Of a stretch of 64,000 bases of DNA, positions 1-9,460 are shown piece by piece; position 1 is the stretch's first letter; every line of letters begins with the position of its first letter. This DNA is from Pigmentiphaga sp. NML030171 (lineage in GTDB: Bacteria > Pseudomonadota > Gammaproteobacteria > Burkholderiales > Burkholderiaceae_B). The notes under the pieces are model-generated. The model did no database searches and had not been told where the DNA came from. It was given only the letters and a program-made list of their open reading frames with translations. The position numbers were made by a program, and so were the translations under genes. The stretch covers positions 1-64,000 of the forward strand of contig NZ_NINX01000050.1 of the NCBI RefSeq assembly GCF_002188635.1, written 5' to 3'.

Positions 1-1
1 C

Positions 2-1018
2 GCCGCCAGGGCCGAGGCGCCGGCGTCCGCCGCGCCGGCTGCCGCGCCCGCGGCCAAGCAGCCGCCCGTGCCGGCCGACTCCGCCGTCGAACACGCGCCT
101 TCCAAGGCCCATGCCTCGCCGTCCGTGCGCAAGTTCGCGCGCGAACTGGGCGTGGACCTTTCCAAGGTGCCCGCCACCGGTCCCAAGGGCCGCATCACGC
201 CCGACGACGTGCGCAACTTCGTCAAGAAGGCCCTGGCGGGCGGCGCCGCCGCAGCGCCCGCGGCCGCCGGCGGCTCGGGCTCCGGCCTGGAAGTGCTGGC
301 CTGGCCCAAGGTCGATTTCGCCAAGTTCGGCGAAGTCGAGGCCAAGCCGCTGTCGCGCATCAAGAAGATCTCCGGCGCCAACCTGCACCGCAACTGGGTG
401 ATGATCCCCCACGTCACCAACAACGAGGATGCGGACATCACCGACCTGGAAGCCTTCCGCGTCCAGCTCAACAAGGAAAACGAGAAATCCGGCGTCAAGG
501 TCACGATGCTCGCGTTCCTGATCAAGGCCGTCGTCTCGGCGCTGAAGAAATTCCCCGAGTTCAACGCCTCGCTGGAAGGCGACAACCTGATCCTGAAGAA
601 GTACTTCCACATCGGTTTCGCCGCCGACACGCCCAACGGGCTGGTGGTGCCGGTCATCCGCGACGCCGACAAGAAGGGCGTCCTGGAGCTGGCCAAGGAA
701 ACCTCCGAACTGGCCAAGAAGGCGCGCGACGGCAAGCTCTCGCCCTCGGAAATGCAGGGCGGCTGCTTCTCGATCTCGTCGCTGGGCGGCATCGGCGGCA
801 CCAGCTTCACGCCCATCATCAACGCGCCCGAAGTGGCCATCCTGGGCGTCAGCCGTTCCACCATGAAGCCCGTCTGGGACGGCAAGCAGTTCGTGCCGCA
901 ACTGACGCTGCCCATGTCGCTGTCGTACGACCACCGCGTCATCGACGGCGCCGCCGGCGCCCGCTTCAACGCCTACCTGGCCTCGGTGCTGGCGGACTAC
1001 CGCCGCATCCTGCTGTAA
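2..1018 (+). CDS. aceF: Dihydrolipoamide acetyltransferase (pyruvate dehydrogenase E2), 3' part
   Basis: C-terminal part of the E2 core of the pyruvate dehydrogenase complex, which moves the acetyl group from its lipoyl arm to CoA in the cytoplasm. The 5' end, with the lipoyl domains, lies before the window; the first codons seen are an Ala/Pro linker typical of E2. Next comes a peripheral subunit-binding domain (about window residues 35-75, ending in the GPKGRI motif) and then the 2-oxoacid dehydrogenase acyltransferase domain with its catalytic DHRxxDG motif ([10 protein letters not shown]) close to the C terminus. The gene lies 10 bp before lpdA, so the two are co-transcribed; aceE is expected just upstream. 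Identification is firm; only the missing N terminus limits it. Confidence 0.96.
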   Translation, partial: AARAEAPASAAPAAAPAAKQPPVPADSAVEHAPSKAHASPSVRKFARELGVDLSKVPATGPKGRITPDDVRNFVKKALAGGAAAAPAAAGGSGSGLEVLAWPKVDFAKFGEVEAKPLSRIKKISGANLHRNWVMIPHVTNNEDADITDLEAFRVQLNKENEKSGVKVTMLAFLIKAVVSALKKFPEFNASLEGDNLILKKYFHIGFAADTPNGLVVPVIRDADKKGVLELAKETSELAKKARDGKLSPSEMQGGCFSISSLGGIGGTSFTPIINAPEVAILGVSRSTMKPVWDGKQFVPQLTLPMSLSYDHRVIDGAAGARFNAYLASVLADYRRILL

Positions 1019-1028
1019 GGAGCCCGAG

Positions 1029-2846
1029 ATGGCGATAGAACTCAAGGTACCCGACATCGGCGACTTCAAGGACGTCGAAGTCATCGAGATCCTGGTGGCC
1101 GTGGGCGACACCATCAAGGCCGAGCAAAGCCTGATCACCGTCGAATCCGACAAGTCCTCCATGGAAATCCCCGCCGCGCAGGGCGGGGTGGTCAAGGCCA
1201 TCAAGGTCAAGGTCGGCGACAAGGTCAGCGAAGGCTCGGTGCTCGTCGAGGTCGATGCGGCCGAAGGCGCCGCCGCGGCCAGCCCGGCCCCGGCCGCGGA
1301 CGGCAAGTCGCGTACCGGTTTCCCCAAGGTCGAAGTGGCGCCCGCCGCCATGCACGAACTGGGCGAACCGACCTCCGACAAGCCGGATCCCGACCCCGTC
1401 CCGCTGCCCGCCGCCGCCAGCTTCGGCGGCAAGGCCGACCAGAGCTTCGACGTCGTGGTCCTGGGCGCCGGCCCCGGCGGCTACTCCGCCGCCTTCCGCG
1501 CCGCCGACCTGGGCCTGAAAGTGGCCCTGGTCGAACGCTATTCGACCCTGGGCGGGGTCTGCCTGAACGTCGGCTGCATTCCCTCCAAGGCCCTGCTGCA
1601 TACCGCGGCCGTGGTCGAGGAAGCCGCCAAGATGGCCGAGCACGGCATCACCTTCGGCAAGCCCGAAATCGACCTGGACAAGTTGCGCAAGTTCAAGGAC
1701 GGCGTCGTCGGCAAGCTGACCGGCGGCCTGGCGGGCATGGCCAAGGCCCGCAAGGTCACCGTGGTGACCGGCGTCGGCGCCTTCGTCGGCCCCAACCACA
1801 TCGAAGTGCAGGGCAAGGACGGCAAGCAGGTCATCCAGTTCGCCAGCGCCATCATCGCCGCCGGCAGCCAGTCCGTGAAACTGCCCTTTGCCCCGGAAGA
1901 CGAACGCATCGTCGACTCCACCGGCGCGCTGCTTTTGAAGAGCGTGCCCAAGAAGATGCTCATCATCGGCGGCGGCATCATCGGCCTGGAAATGGGCACG
2001 GTGTACTCGACCCTGGGCGCCAGGCTCGACGTCGTCGAAATGCTGGACGGCCTGATGCAGGGCGCCGACCGCGACCTGGTCAAGGTCTGGCAGAAGATGA
2101 ACGAACACCGCTTCGACAACATCATGTTGAAGACCAAGACGGTGGGCATCGAGGCCAAGGCCGATGGCATCTGGGTCACCTTCGAGGGCGAGAAGGCCCC
2201 CAAGGAACCCCAGCGCTACGACCTCGTCCTGCAGGCCGTCGGCCGCAGCCCCAACGGCAAGAAGATCGGCGCCGACAAGGCCGGCGTGCAGGTGGGCGAC
2301 CGCGGATTCATTCCGGTGGATTCCCAGATGCGCACCAACGTGCCGCACATCTACGCCATCGGCGACATCGTCGGCCAGCCCATGCTGGCCCACAAGGCCG
2401 TGCATGAGGGCCACGTGGCGGCGGAAGCCGCGGCCGGCCAGAAGAGCCACTTCGACGCCACCGTCATCCCCTCCGTGGCCTACACGGATCCGGAAGTGGC
2501 GTGGGTAGGGCTGACCGAAGACGAAGCCAGGAAGCAGGGGCGCAAGGTCACCAAGGGAATGTTTCCGTGGGCCGCTTCGGGCCGCGCCATTGCCAATGGG
2601 CGGGACGAAGGGTTTACCAAGCTGCTGTTCGATGAAGAGACGCACCGGATCGTGGGGGGCGGCATCGTGGGGACGAATGCCGGCGACATGATCGGCGAGG
2701 TCGCCCTGGCGATCGAGATGGGGGCGGATATGGTGGATATCGGGAAGACCATTCATCCGCATCCGACCTTGGGCGAGTCGATCGGGATGGCGGCCGAGGT
2801 GGCGGAGGGGGTGTGTACGGATTTGCCGCCGGTCAGGAAGAAGTAG
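1029..2846 (+). CDS. lpdA: Dihydrolipoamide dehydrogenase with N-terminal lipoyl domain (E3)
   Basis: Flavoprotein that reoxidises the dihydrolipoyl arm of E2 and passes electrons to NAD+. At 605 residues it is longer than an ordinary E3 (about 470) because residues 1-75 form a biotinyl/lipoyl domain with the acceptor lysine K42 in DKSSME, joined by an Ala/Pro linker to the flavoprotein. The FAD-binding GxGxxG is at about 146-151, the redox disulfide is C178/C183 in [13 protein letters not shown], the NAD-binding GGGIIG follows, and the C-terminal HPHPTLGE supplies the catalytic His/Glu pair (about H578, E583). Lipoyl-E3 fusions are known in beta-proteobacteria and Neisseria. An AGGAG lies before the ATG, and a terminator follows the stop. 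Confidence 0.97.
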   Translation: MAIELKVPDIGDFKDVEVIEILVAVGDTIKAEQSLITVESDKSSMEIPAAQGGVVKAIKVKVGDKVSEGSVLVEVDAAEGAAAASPAPAADGKSRTGFPKVEVAPAAMHELGEPTSDKPDPDPVPLPAAASFGGKADQSFDVVVLGAGPGGYSAAFRAADLGLKVALVERYSTLGGVCLNVGCIPSKALLHTAAVVEEAAKMAEHGITFGKPEIDLDKLRKFKDGVVGKLTGGLAGMAKARKVTVVTGVGAFVGPNHIEVQGKDGKQVIQFASAIIAAGSQSVKLPFAPEDERIVDSTGALLLKSVPKKMLIIGGGIIGLEMGTVYSTLGARLDVVEMLDGLMQGADRDLVKVWQKMNEHRFDNIMLKTKTVGIEAKADGIWVTFEGEKAPKEPQRYDLVLQAVGRSPNGKKIGADKAGVQVGDRGFIPVDSQMRTNVPHIYAIGDIVGQPMLAHKAVHEGHVAAEAAAGQKSHFDATVIPSVAYTDPEVAWVGLTEDEARKQGRKVTKGMFPWAASGRAIANGRDEGFTKLLFDEETHRIVGGGIVGTNAGDMIGEVALAIEMGADMVDIGKTIHPHPTLGESIGMAAEVAEGVCTDLPPVRKK

Positions 2847-2861
2847 GGGTGTCGTAGTTTG

Positions 2862-2894
2862 AAAAAAAGGCCGCACTTTGTGTGGCCTTTTTTG
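2862..2894 (+). terminator. Rho-independent terminator after lpdA
   Basis: A 14-bp stem with a single G-U wobble (AAAAAAGGCCGCAC against GTGTGGCCTTTTTT) and a short TTT loop, followed by a further T-run. It starts 16 bp after the lpdA stop and ends the aceF-lpdA transcript. The A/T flanks make it potentially usable in both directions, so it may also stop the leftward SDR gene. Confidence 0.9.
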
Positions 2895-2942
2895 TTTTTT
2901 GCGGCAGCCAGGGGAACGGGTGCCTTGATGAGTCGGCCATGA

Positions 2943-3656
2943 TCACCACCGAACGGTTCGACCACAATAGTCGAGGTATTCGAGGCCGGGATGGCCCCGT
3001 TTGGTCAGAAGCACGTTCACAACCCCGGGAACACTTTCCTCGATCGACAATCTCCCCTCAGGGCCTCCCAGGTCGGTGCGCACCCAACCCGGCGCGATCA
3101 GCAGCATGGCCCGTGGCGTTTGCGCTTGACGCGCGGCAAAGCTGCGCATGAATTGGTTCAAGGCTGCCTTGCTGCCACGGTAAACCTCCCGCTGGCCGGA
3201 TTCGTTGTCGGCGATACTGCCTTGTCCGGATGACATGACCCCGATCAGGCCGGCCGGCGTGACAAGGTCGGACAAGCGCTCGACCACCCGCATCGGGCTA
3301 AGTGCATTGGTGATCATGAGATTCACGAAATCCTCCGTCGAGACCTCACCGATGGTCTGAGTCGGGTCAGGATTGGTCGTCCCGGCATTGACAAACAGAA
3401 TGTCGAACATCCGGCCGGACAGGCGCTCGTGTAAGGCTCGGATCTGCTCGGGTCGGGTAATGTCCAGCATTTCAATGTCGACCCGGTCCGGATGCGCATC
3501 GGCCAAATCGTGCAAGAGGGTCCGGCCGCCACCGGCGCGGACTGTGCCCACGACGTGCCAGCCGTTTTTCAGGAATTCGGCCGCCATGGCGTGGCCGAGG
3601 CCGCGCGAGGCGCCGATGAGCAGGACGGCGGGGGTGTGAACCGATGCTTGGGGCAT
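2943..3656 (-). CDS. SDR family NAD(P)-dependent oxidoreductase
   Basis: Classical short-chain dehydrogenase of 237 residues. The dinucleotide-binding motif GASRGLG is at residues 15-21, NAG at 90-92, the catalytic Ser at about 142-143, and Tyr159/Lys163 in YRGSK. The substrate cannot be told from sequence. It is transcribed divergently from a LysR gene, with 131 bp between them holding a long direct repeat, which suggests that the LysR protein controls it. The start has an AGGAG-like site (GGAGAATCCC) before the ATG. Confidence 0.88.
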   Translation of the reverse strand: MPQASVHTPAVLLIGASRGLGHAMAAEFLKNGWHVVGTVRAGGGRTLLHDLADAHPDRVDIEMLDITRPEQIRALHERLSGRMFDILFVNAGTTNPDPTQTIGEVSTEDFVNLMITNALSPMRVVERLSDLVTPAGLIGVMSSGQGSIADNESGQREVYRGSKAALNQFMRSFAARQAQTPRAMLLIAPGWVRTDLGGPEGRLSIEESVPGVVNVLLTKRGHPGLEYLDYCGRTVRW

Positions 3657-3710
3657 GGGATTCTCCTTTTCGCACTATTGAAGCCATGGATTGTCGAACC
3701 TGGCTCTAAT

Positions 3711-3755
3711 TTGCACCAGACGCCTGGACTGCAATTCTTGATTGCGCCAGACGCC
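3711..3755. promoter_or_regulatory. Direct repeat and inverted repeat between SDR and LysR genes
   Basis: TTGCACCAGACGCC (3711-3724) recurs as TTGCGCCAGACGCC (3742-3755), 31 bp apart and so on the same face of the helix. Between and overlapping them is GCAAT-TCTTG-ATTGC (3731-3745), a 5-5-5 inverted repeat of the size LysR proteins bind. The likely role is the binding region for the LysR protein encoded just to the right. The structure is seen directly; the ligand protein is inferred. Confidence 0.5.
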
Positions 3756-3787
3756 ATACCTGGAAGGTTTTCGATTATGCTGGGCGC

Positions 3788-4747
3788 ATGACACGCGTCG
3801 ACCTCAACCTCCTTCCCGCGCTGGATGCATTGCTGAGTGAACGTAGCGTCACGGGGGCCGCCCGGCGACTGAAGCTCAGTGTTTCTGCAACGAGCCGTAC
3901 GCTCACTCGCCTGCGCGCGGTTACGGGCGATCGCCTGTTGCTGCAGGCTGGGCGCACGCTGGTGCTCACGCCATATGCAGAACAGCTGAGCCAGCGTCTC
4001 TCGGCGCTGACCCGCGAAGTAGAGGGGGTACTGAGTCGTACCGAGCATCAGTTCGACATTGCCTCCCTGGAGCAACGCTTCACCCTGCGAGTGGGTGAAG
4101 GCTTTATCGACCTGCTTGGCGCGGCTTTGATGGACCGGATCCGCCGCACGGCACCCGGTGTGCAGCTTCGCTTCGCCCCCAAGCCGGACTGGAATGCTCA
4201 ACCGCTAAGGGAAGGCGCGATTGATCTGGAGATCGGCATCGTCAAAACTTCGGCACCCGAGGTACGTACGCGTTTGCTCTTCCGCGATCGCTATGTCGGC
4301 GTGTGCCGCATCGGCCATCCGCTTCTGAGTGAACGGAGCATCAGCGTGGAACAATGGGCCGCATACGACCATGTGATGACTTCACGTACCGGCGAAGCGG
4401 AAAGTTCGATTGACGCAGCCGTTGAACCGCCGAATGGGCGGCGGAAGGTGCGGATAGTGGTGCCGTCTTATACGAGCGCCATGCAGCTGGCTCGTCATTC
4501 GGACTTGCTGGCCGTTGTCCCGCATTCATGCGTCGGCAACTCCTTTGTGCCGGATTACGCGGCGGCCAATGGCTTACAGTGCTTCGAACTGCCCGTGCCC
4601 ATACCCGCTTTCAATATCTCGGCAATCTGGCATCCGCGCCTCGATCACGATCCGGCTCATTGCTGGTTTCGTGCCGAAGTGCTGGATCTCTGCCTGGAGG
4701 CTTATCCGCGAAATCTGCCTCAAGCTTCGCCGCCACTCCATCGCTAG
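3788..4747 (+). CDS. LysR family transcriptional regulator
   Basis: 319 residues, the normal LTTR length. The N-terminal winged HTH (about 5-65) contains the pattern AARRLKLSVSATSRTL, followed by the periplasmic-binding-like effector domain. It is divergent from the SDR gene, and the PhyH-like gene follows on the same strand 165 bp downstream, so either could be a target. The inducer is not predictable. Confidence 0.88.
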   Translation: MTRVDLNLLPALDALLSERSVTGAARRLKLSVSATSRTLTRLRAVTGDRLLLQAGRTLVLTPYAEQLSQRLSALTREVEGVLSRTEHQFDIASLEQRFTLRVGEGFIDLLGAALMDRIRRTAPGVQLRFAPKPDWNAQPLREGAIDLEIGIVKTSAPEVRTRLLFRDRYVGVCRIGHPLLSERSISVEQWAAYDHVMTSRTGEAESSIDAAVEPPNGRRKVRIVVPSYTSAMQLARHSDLLAVVPHSCVGNSFVPDYAAANGLQCFELPVPIPAFNISAIWHPRLDHDPAHCWFRAEVLDLCLEAYPRNLPQASPPLHR

Positions 4748-4912
4748 TGTGGTCCACGCCAGTTGCGCGGCCAGCGGTCTGGGCGGAGGGCGATGCCATG
4801 TGTATCCTCGAAGCAGTCGAATAGACAGTGCATGGCCACAGGGCGGTACGCCGCTTTACCTGCATCGAGTGGCGGGAATGCGGACGTCGGTTCCTCCAAG
4901 GAATTCTTGCCA

Positions 4913-5605
4913 ATGAAAACTGCTCAAGCCGATTGCTTCGCCGATCAAGGCTACGTCCGGTTGGAGGGCTTTCATCCGCGCAAGCGGATGATGGCGGTCC
5001 GGCAGAAGCTGCTTGATGAACTCAAACGCGTGTCCGAGGGAAAGGGCATGCCTGCTTCGGTGCGCGGTCTGCCTGTCTTCCAGCAGATCGGCAAGCTGTC
5101 TTCGCTGGTCAGGCTGCCCGGCCTGCATGAATCGCTGGTTACGCGGGAATTGCTGGCCGAGGTGACGCGACTGGCCGGACGAGCGCCGAACCTGGTCCAG
5201 GATGTCGAACTGCTGCTGTCGCCGCCCCGTCAAGGCGACTGGACGCTGCAAGGTTTGAGCTGGCATGTGGACGTGGCGGCGAAGCCGCCAGGCCGCTTGC
5301 CGGGGATACAGGCATTCTTCCTGCTCGACGACGTGGCCAGCGGTGGTGGGGGAACGCTGGCACTGGCGGGCTCCCATCGTGTCGATACGCGGCCGGATGT
5401 GTCGTCATCCCGGTTGCGCCGGATATTGAGGACGGCGGAGGATCTGGAGCGCCAGCTTGACGACCTGGGGATCGGGATCGTCGAGATGTCCGGGCGCGCA
5501 GGCGATGTCTTTCTCATGGACATGCGCCTGCTGCACACCCCGTCGATCAATTCGACGCAGCAGGTGCGAATGATGGCGACATCTCGCTGCTTCGTCGATA
5601 CCTGA
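4913..5605 (+). CDS. Phytanoyl-CoA dioxygenase (PhyH)-like Fe(II)/2-oxoglutarate oxygenase
   Basis: A 230-residue cupin-fold oxygenase. The iron triad is visible: H118 and D120 in SWHVD and a distal H208 in LLHTPS, with R219 in position to bind 2-oxoglutarate. An upstream in-frame start at 4763 is possible but adds 50 residues of non-domain sequence without a ribosome site. The ATG at 4913 has AAGGA ten bases ahead and starts at the family's usual first helix. The substrate is unknown. It follows the LysR gene and meets the Bug gene tail to tail with a 10-bp gap. Confidence 0.72.
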   Translation: MKTAQADCFADQGYVRLEGFHPRKRMMAVRQKLLDELKRVSEGKGMPASVRGLPVFQQIGKLSSLVRLPGLHESLVTRELLAEVTRLAGRAPNLVQDVELLLSPPRQGDWTLQGLSWHVDVAAKPPGRLPGIQAFFLLDDVASGGGGTLALAGSHRVDTRPDVSSSRLRRILRTAEDLERQLDDLGIGIVEMSGRAGDVFLMDMRLLHTPSINSTQQVRMMATSRCFVDT

Positions 5606-5615
5606 TGCCGTGCGC

Positions 5616-6602
5616 CTACTCGATCTTGATATTGGCTTTCTGGATCACCTCGCCCCAGAGCCGATAGTCGTCCTTGATCATCTTCTCGAACGCGGCAGGC
5701 GGTCCGCCGAGCTTCTCGGCTCCCAGCGCCGCCAGCCGCTGCTTGAATTCCGGCGTCTCCATCACCTGGTTGATGGCCTGATTCAGTTTGGCGACGATGT
5801 TGTCCGGGGTGCCGGTACGCGCCACGATGCCGAACCACGAGTACAACTCAAATCCCTTGATCCCCTGTTCATCCAGCGTGGGAACATCAGGAAACTGAGG
5901 CGACCGCTTCAACGCCGTCACGCCCAGGGACCGCAGCCGACCCGACTTCAGCAGCGGCTGCACCGAGAACTCGATGTCGAAATGCACCGGCACGTCGCCC
6001 GCGACCAGCGCGACGTTGGCCGGTGCCGAACCCCGGTAGGGAATGTGTTGCATCTCCACCCCGGTAACCTGCTTGAACCGCTCCGCGCCCAGGTGCGGCA
6101 TGGTGCCTGAACCGCCCGAGCCGTAGTTCATCCGTCCGCCTTCGCGCCTGGCCAGGGCGATCAGGTCCTGGATGCCCTTGCCCGGAAAGTCCGGCGCCAC
6201 GGCCACCTGGTGCGGGCTGCGGAAGACGCCGACCACGGCGCGGAAGTCGCGCACGGGTTCGAAGTTCATGGAGGGGTAGAGCCACTTGCCGGTGGAGATG
6301 ACGTTGCTGGCCATCAGCAGGGTGTGGCCGTCGGCGGGTTGGCCCAGCACGAATTCGCTGCCGACGATGGCGCCCGCGCCAGGCTTGTTTTCCACGACGA
6401 CGGGTTGTCCCAGTTCCTTGCCCAGGCCTTCGGCGATGGACCGCGCGGTGGTGTCCGAGGGGCCGCCGGCGGGGAAGGGCACGATGAGCCGGATGGGCTT
6501 GCTGGGATAGTCCTGCGCAGCCAGCGCGGGGAAGGCGCCGCCGGCCGTGGTGGCCATCAGCAAGGCCGTGGCCAGTATCTTGCGTCGCACGATGTTCTGC
6601 AT
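5616..6602 (-). CDS. Bug/TctC family tripartite tricarboxylate receptor, last gene of the FAD oxidoreductase cluster
   Basis: Secreted solute receptor of 328 residues. It has a signal peptide (hydrophobic run, cleavage likely after PALAA) and the first-strand motif PFPAGGPSDT, followed by VVVENKPGAGA and the PDGHTLL element typical of Bug proteins. The ATG at 6602 was preferred over TTG at 6620 because AAGGAG sits just upstream of it. It ends a leftward cluster and lies 23 bp after a FAD oxidoreductase gene, so its ligand is probably the substrate of that pathway. No TctA/TctB membrane genes are nearby. Confidence 0.93.
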   Translation of the reverse strand: MQNIVRRKILATALLMATTAGGAFPALAAQDYPSKPIRLIVPFPAGGPSDTTARSIAEGLGKELGQPVVVENKPGAGAIVGSEFVLGQPADGHTLLMASNVISTGKWLYPSMNFEPVRDFRAVVGVFRSPHQVAVAPDFPGKGIQDLIALARREGGRMNYGSGGSGTMPHLGAERFKQVTGVEMQHIPYRGSAPANVALVAGDVPVHFDIEFSVQPLLKSGRLRSLGVTALKRSPQFPDVPTLDEQGIKGFELYSWFGIVARTGTPDNIVAKLNQAINQVMETPEFKQRLAALGAEKLGGPPAAFEKMIKDDYRLWGEVIQKANIKIE

Positions 6603-6625
6603 GGTTGTCTCCTTCTTCAATCGAT

Positions 6626-8005
6626 TCAGGCGGGGCGTGCCTGGACCGCGTTTTCATCGGCGGCGGCTACCGCCTCGTCGGCCGAGATCAAGGCGCCCTG
6701 GCTGCGCAGCACCTGGCGCAGCGTGTCGACGGCCGGGTTTTCCAGCGTGGCCTGGCCGCTGGCCGCGAGGGCGGCGTAGGCGCCGGCGGCATGGCCCAGG
6801 CACATGGCGGTGCCCATGTGGCGGGCACCGCCGTTGGCCTCGCGCGTGGCGGAGATGGCCCGGCCGGTCACGACGATGCCTTCGATGGACTGGGGCAGCA
6901 GGCAGGCCAGGGGGATCTCGAACGGCGCGGGCGGCATCCACAGGTCGACGCCGGTGCCGCCGGCTTCGTGCAGGTCCATGGGTCCGGCGCCCAGGGCGAC
7001 GGCGTCGGCAAAGCGTTTGCCGCCGACGATGTCTTCGGTCGTCAGGGTGTGTCGCCCGACGATGCGGCGCGTTTCGCGTATGCCTACGCGTTCGGCGATG
7101 CCGGCGAGCACGGATTTCTCGAAGCCCGGAACGTTTTCGCGCAGGAAGGGCACGATGGTCTTGATCTGCTGCCGCCCGATCTGTTCGGCCCGGGTCAGCT
7201 GCGCGCCGTCCAGGGCGTCGATGCCGTGGATGCGGCTCATCAGGCAGATGGCGTCGGTGTCGCCGGGCGTGCTGCAGAAGGACAGGCTTTCCCAGGCCAA
7301 TTGGCCGCGCCGCAGGCCGTCCAGGGCGATGGCGCGCTTGCGTTCGCGCGGGATGGCGCGGAAGGCGCGTACGTCCACGTTGGACATGCGGAACACCAGG
7401 GTCAGGGGCTGGCGCTTGTCGCGCAGTTCTGGCTCTTCGCCCACGTACGGGACGCCGGCCGCGGCGGCGATGACGGCATCGCCGGTGGCATCGACCAGCA
7501 TGCGCGAGCGCAGGGCGCGCCGGCCGGAGACGTTTTCCAGCAACAGGCCGGCCACGCGGCCGTCTTCCATCAGCGGCCCGACGACGCGCGAGTGCAGGAG
7601 CACGTCCACGCCGGCTTCGCGCGCCATGTCGTCGGCCACGATCTTGACGACCTCGGGGTTGAAGGGGAAGTTGATGATGGTGACGGGGTTGGCGCTGGCC
7701 TCGGCCAGGGTGTAGCGGCGAAAGCCGTCGCTGCCGCCGGCCGCCTCGATGCGCCGGGTGAGTTCGAAGCCTATGCCGCCCACGCAGCGCACGGTGCTGT
7801 TGAAGAGGCCGATGTATTGGGCGACCATGCCGGATGTGGCGGTACCGCCCAGGCAGCCGGCGCGTTCGACCAGCGCCACGCGGGCGCCGCCGCGGGCCGC
7901 CGCGACCGCGGCGATCAGGCCGGAAGCGCCGCCGCCCGCGACGATGACGTCGTAATGGTCGAGTACGGGCGTGTTCAGGGTTTCGGTAATGACCGAAGCA
8001 TTCAT
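6626..8005 (-). CDS. FAD-dependent oxidoreductase (FAD_oxidored type), copy 3 of the cluster
   Basis: 459 residues. The N-terminal Rossmann motif is GGGASGLIAA (about residues 24-33), with the family element GCLGGTATSG after it, a DATGD motif near residue 200, and the closing VTGRAISATREA segment that contacts the flavin. It belongs to the broad group of FAD-dependent oxidoreductases that often act on organic acids or alcohols; the substrate is unknown. By eye it is nearly half identical to the gene at 10446-11795, including the shared TETLNTPV N-terminal segment, so the two are paralogues. The gap to the upstream gene is 18 bp, and AAGGAG precedes the ATG. Confidence 0.85.
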   Translation of the reverse strand: MNASVITETLNTPVLDHYDVIVAGGGASGLIAAVAAARGGARVALVERAGCLGGTATSGMVAQYIGLFNSTVRCVGGIGFELTRRIEAAGGSDGFRRYTLAEASANPVTIINFPFNPEVVKIVADDMAREAGVDVLLHSRVVGPLMEDGRVAGLLLENVSGRRALRSRMLVDATGDAVIAAAAGVPYVGEEPELRDKRQPLTLVFRMSNVDVRAFRAIPRERKRAIALDGLRRGQLAWESLSFCSTPGDTDAICLMSRIHGIDALDGAQLTRAEQIGRQQIKTIVPFLRENVPGFEKSVLAGIAERVGIRETRRIVGRHTLTTEDIVGGKRFADAVALGAGPMDLHEAGGTGVDLWMPPAPFEIPLACLLPQSIEGIVVTGRAISATREANGGARHMGTAMCLGHAAGAYAALAASGQATLENPAVDTLRQVLRSQGALISADEAVAAADENAVQARPA

Positions 8006-8023
8006 GTCGTGTCTCCTTGCGGA

Positions 8024-9442
8024 TCAGAAGGGCAGCGGCTCGGTCCAGCGGAGCTGCTTGGGGCTCACGCCTTCGCGGATGGCGCGCGCGGCGGCATGGC
8101 CGGCCACTTCGCCGGTCTGGCAGCACCAGGGGAAATTGCGCATGACCATGAAGATGGTCTCGAAGGTGAAGGACAGCGAGGCGCCGGTCAGCAGCAGGTT
8201 GTCGACTTCCTTGGGCAGGAAGCAGCGGTAGGGCACCTCGAAGCTGTACCTGGCGTACCGGTCCCAGAAGAAGGTCTTGGTCATGGGGCGCGTCACGGCG
8301 TCGGGAAAGCGCCTTTGCTCGCGCGCGTCGTCGATGGAGAAGACGTATTCGCCGATGGGGTGACGGCCGTCCCGCACGCCCACGTAGCGGCCGACATGGG
8401 AGATGAAGGCGTCCTGGAAGCCCGGCGCGTATTTGCGCAGGAAGGCGGCCTCGGCATCGATCAGCCGGCGCAGTTCGCGCTTGGCGCGCGAGGCGTGCTC
8501 GGCATCGTCGTCCATGTGCAGCGCCCATTCGTAGGGCACGTTCTGCCACAGGATGAAGGTGCCCGGGCCCTGGATGGGGCTCATGTCGACGGTCGGATGG
8601 CCGATGTAGTGATCGCCGTAGACGCCCTGGTCGGCCAGGCGTGGACGATACAGTTCGGGCGGGATGTCGCCGGCCGCGCGGGCCGCGTTGATCAGCCTGC
8701 TCAGGGCCGGATCGTTTTCGCGCTTCTGGTAGGCGGCGGTCTGCGCGAAATCGATGCCGCTCATGATCCACAGCAGGCCGCCGGGTATGGGGCGCGCCTG
8801 GGCGTCCGTGGTCACGGTCTCGGGCTGGCGTCCGCCGCCGCGCACGTAGGGGGCGCCAGCGCGCGCCACGACTTCGGCGGTGCCGCTGCCTTCCACGAAG
8901 ATTCGGCCCTGGATCGCCTGGCGGCCTTGCACGGTTTCGATGATGGCGTGGGTAATGCGTCGCTGCCCGCCGTCGGGCTGCATCTCGACGTCCACGAAGG
9001 CGGCGCCGTAGATGGCGTGCACGCCGGCCTCGTCCAGCATGCGCAGCATGATGTTGCCGGCGGCATCCGGATTGAAGGAGGCGCGGCGGAAGGGCGAGCC
9101 CGGCTCCAGGTAGTAGTCGTAGTGGGACAGCGCATTGCCGGCCCAGTCGGGCAGTTCCTTCTCGGTGGCGGTGTAGATGGCGCCTGCCGCCGCGAAGCGC
9201 TCCATCAGCTCGGTATGGATGCCGCCTACGCCCGTGTTGGCGGCGCCCTGGAGCCCCGAGGTATGGACGCCGCCGGGCATGTCGAATTTCTCGACGATGA
9301 TCACGCTGCAACCCTCGCGGCGCGCGCGTAGCGCCGCCGCGAAGCCGCCCGGCCCCGCGCCGATGACGACGACGTCCGCTTCCCCGATGACCGGCACGCC
9401 CCGGGCGGTGCGGCCCAGGGGCTGGATGCTACTGCTGTTCAA
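8024..9442 (-). CDS. FAD-dependent oxidoreductase, divergent member of the cluster
   Basis: 472 residues with GAGPGGFAAA at about 28-37, a second flavin element MPGGVHTSG, and a C-terminal LLLTGASLSFTFET segment. It is of the same general fold as its two neighbours but clearly a different subfamily, so the cluster may hold successive oxidations of one compound or a hetero-oligomer. The start is TTG at 9442 preceded by GGAG; no in-frame ATG fits better. Spacing is 18 bp on both sides. Confidence 0.82.
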   Translation of the reverse strand: MNSSSIQPLGRTARGVPVIGEADVVVIGAGPGGFAAALRARREGCSVIIVEKFDMPGGVHTSGLQGAANTGVGGIHTELMERFAAAGAIYTATEKELPDWAGNALSHYDYYLEPGSPFRRASFNPDAAGNIMLRMLDEAGVHAIYGAAFVDVEMQPDGGQRRITHAIIETVQGRQAIQGRIFVEGSGTAEVVARAGAPYVRGGGRQPETVTTDAQARPIPGGLLWIMSGIDFAQTAAYQKRENDPALSRLINAARAAGDIPPELYRPRLADQGVYGDHYIGHPTVDMSPIQGPGTFILWQNVPYEWALHMDDDAEHASRAKRELRRLIDAEAAFLRKYAPGFQDAFISHVGRYVGVRDGRHPIGEYVFSIDDAREQRRFPDAVTRPMTKTFFWDRYARYSFEVPYRCFLPKEVDNLLLTGASLSFTFETIFMVMRNFPWCCQTGEVAGHAAARAIREGVSPKQLRWTEPLPF

Positions 9443-9460
9443 CTCACATTCTCCCTATCG

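Noticed and set aside
966-2876. Minus-strand open frame opposite lpdA
   Set aside because: Antisense to a certain gene; no start context and no domain.
6605-9331. Long plus-strand open frame across the FAD oxidoreductase cluster
   Set aside because: Its product is Gly/Ala/His-rich without motifs, while the minus strand encodes two complete flavoproteins.
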